A stretch of 14,727 nucleotides of DNA from Kiritimatiellia bacterium (GTDB lineage Bacteria > Verrucomicrobiota > Kiritimatiellia > SLAD01), in NCBI GenBank assembly GCA_007128275.1, contig SKXR01000169.1, positions 1 through 14,727 of the forward strand, read 5' to 3'. Both the position numbers and the translations under genes were made by a program. Shown in pieces: positions 13,865-14,727 of the stretch. Numbering within the stretch: the stretch's first letter is position 1; the number at the start of each line of letters is the position of its first letter. Below the pieces are notes generated by a model, which saw only the letters and a program-made list of their open reading frames with translations, was not told the origin of the DNA and did no database searches.

Positions 13865-14539
13865 ATGATACTTGATCCACTATACATACTCATGGCGATC
13901 CCGGGCCTGTTGTTCGGGTTCTATGCCACGTGGAAAACAAAGAGCACGTTCAAGCGCTACGCACAATATGCCGCGTCATCCCGCATGACCGGAGCGCAGG
14001 CTGCGCGCCGCTTGCTGGACCAGGAAGGGTTGCACGCCGTACGCGTCGAACCCGTGCAGGGATTCTTGAGCGACCATTACGATCCGCGCACACGGACCTT
14101 GCGGCTGTCACCGGCCGTCTACAATTCACCGTCCCTCTCCGCGATCGGCGTGGCATGCCACGAAGCGGGCCACGCCATCCAGCACGCCACACAATACGCC
14201 CCGCTCCAATTCCGCTCGGCGCTGGTACCGGTCACTCAATTCAGCACCAATCTCGTATACATCATCTTCATCGCGGGCATGTTCATGAATCTGCCCGTCC
14301 TGATGAATGCCGCCATCCTGTTGTTCAGTGTCGTGGTGCTGTTCACGGTGGTCACGCTCCCGGTGGAATGGGACGCAAGTGCGCGCGCAAAGAAGCTGAT
14401 GGTCAGCTCCGGCATTGTCAGCGCCCGGGAACAGGAAGACGCCGCGCGGGTGTTGAACGCGGCCTTTCTGACCTACGTATCGGCCTTGATTACCGCGCTG
14501 TTGACGCTGCTGTACTTCATCCTCCGCGCGCGAAGATAG
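13865..14539 (+). CDS. Membrane zinc metallopeptidase, YugP-like (Zn_peptidase_2)
   Basis: A 224-residue integral-membrane protease matching the neutral zinc metallopeptidase family of B. subtilis YugP (PF04298). An N-terminal membrane segment spans about 5-22. The zinc motif HEAGH is at residues 99-103, with E100 as the catalytic base. Two adjoining hydrophobic segments (about 125-165) follow, and then E168 in LPVEWDAS is the likely third zinc ligand. A last membrane segment lies near the C-terminus (about 203-221). All expected residues are present and the length is normal for the family. The biological substrate is not known. It starts 48 bases after glgX and may share its transcript. Bases 14166-14246, which encode the stretch right after the HEA of the zinc motif, occur again at the right edge of the window. 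Confidence 0.9.
   Translation: MILDPLYILMAIPGLLFGFYATWKTKSTFKRYAQYAASSRMTGAQAARRLLDQEGLHAVRVEPVQGFLSDHYDPRTRTLRLSPAVYNSPSLSAIGVACHEAGHAIQHATQYAPLQFRSALVPVTQFSTNLVYIIFIAGMFMNLPVLMNAAILLFSVVVLFTVVTLPVEWDASARAKKLMVSSGIVSAREQEDAARVLNAAFLTYVSALITALLTLLYFILRARR
14166..14246 (+). repeat. First copy of an 81-base exact direct repeat (inside the zinc peptidase gene)
   Basis: Identical base for base to 14647-14727, at an offset of 481. The base before each copy differs (G at 14165, A at 14646), so the left edge of the match is sharp. The coding context is intact in this copy, which is therefore the original. Confidence 0.97.
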
Positions 14540-14542
14540 TCG

Positions 14543-14555
14543 GGCCTCCAAGGCC
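14543..14555. terminator. Weak hairpin between the zinc peptidase and a minus-strand gene
   Basis: GGCCT (14543-14547) and AGGCC (14551-14555) can form a 5-base stem with a 3-base loop just after the peptidase stop. A five-T run follows only 11 bases later, so the fit to an intrinsic terminator is poor. Confidence 0.2.
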
Positions 14556-14581
14556 GCTCGGTCGACTTTTTCAACGGGCTG

Positions 14582-14644
14582 CTATCGGGCCGCCGCCCCG
14601 GTCTGCTCGGCGATCCAGTCCAGGAACGGCGGATGACCGTCTGG
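14582..14644 (-). CDS. C-terminal end of an unidentified minus-strand protein
   Basis: The minus-strand frame ending in TAG at 14582-14584 encodes the C-terminal peptide PDGHPPFLDWIAEQTGAAAR. This looks like a genuine protein end rather than random translation: a Pro-rich turn followed by an amphipathic helix. Going upstream, the frame enters the duplicated 81 bases after only 20 codons and meets an in-frame TGA at 14717-14719. The true body of the gene is therefore missing, probably replaced by the repeat. Family not recognised. It is convergent with the zinc peptidase gene. Confidence 0.4.
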   Translation of the reverse strand, partial: PDGHPPFLDWIAEQTGAAAR

Positions 14645-14646
14645 AA

Positions 14647-14727
14647 CGGGCCACGCCATCCAGCACGCCACACAATACGCCCCGCTCCAATTCCGCTCGG
14701 CGCTGGTACCGGTCACTCAATTCAGCA
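14647..14727 (+). repeat. Second copy of the 81-base direct repeat, ending at the window edge
   Basis: Exact copy of 14166-14246. It has no start codon or ribosome site giving it the peptidase frame, interrupts the minus-strand C-terminal gene, and ends exactly with the last base of the window. A sequence that stops at the moment it repeats an earlier stretch is typical of a graph-based assembly end; a real partial duplication is the alternative. Confidence 0.97.

Overview
The window reads as ordinary chromosomal DNA of a GC-rich, Gram-negative-type bacterium. An outer-membrane beta-barrel gene ends in it and a lipoprotein with a lipobox is present, so there are two membranes. The YlbF-family protein with a cysteine-rich tail, the DUF502 protein and the general gene mix suggest the PVC side of the tree (Kiritimatiellota, Lentisphaerota or Verrucomicrobiota) or a similar poorly cultured phylum. 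That placement is an impression from family content, not a test. No rRNA, tRNA, CRISPR array, transposase or phage gene was seen. Coding density is high: the longest gene-free stretch is about 230 bases (4011-4242).

Layout. 1-437 (+) is the 3' part of an outer-membrane barrel gene. It meets, tail to tail with a 4-base overlap, a minus-strand pair: a PfkB sugar kinase followed by a membrane-anchored M23 metallopeptidase (2684 down to 434). Divergent from the kinase is a small YlbF-family gene (2829-3242, +). Two more minus-strand genes follow: a SRAP/YedK abasic-site protein (4010-3315) and a beta-phosphoglucomutase-like HAD enzyme (4899-4243). From 4990 to the end nearly everything is on the plus strand: an FdxA-type ferredoxin translationally coupled to a large squalene-cyclase-like lipoprotein; then DUF502, mgtE and recO packed with almost no gaps; a DUF697-like membrane protein; a glgX-type debranching enzyme; and a membrane zinc peptidase. 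A minus-strand gene begins to appear after 14582, but only its last 20 codons are visible.

How the genes fit together. GlgX, the PfkB kinase and the HAD sugar-phosphate enzyme are all carbohydrate-related but lie in separate transcription units, so no single pathway is implied. RecO and the SRAP protein are both DNA-repair functions, also unlinked. The tightest physical couplings are fdxA/lipoprotein (TTGA stop-start overlap) and DUF502-mgtE-recO (5-base gap, then TGATG overlap).

The strangest structural feature is at the right edge. The last 81 bases (14647-14727) are an exact copy of 14166-14246 inside the zinc-peptidase gene, and they cut into the minus-strand gene there. This looks more like an assembly artefact at a sequence end than biology. 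I did not find a convincing new multi-gene system. The least-explained pieces are the ferredoxin/cyclase-like lipoprotein pair and the DUF697-like membrane protein.
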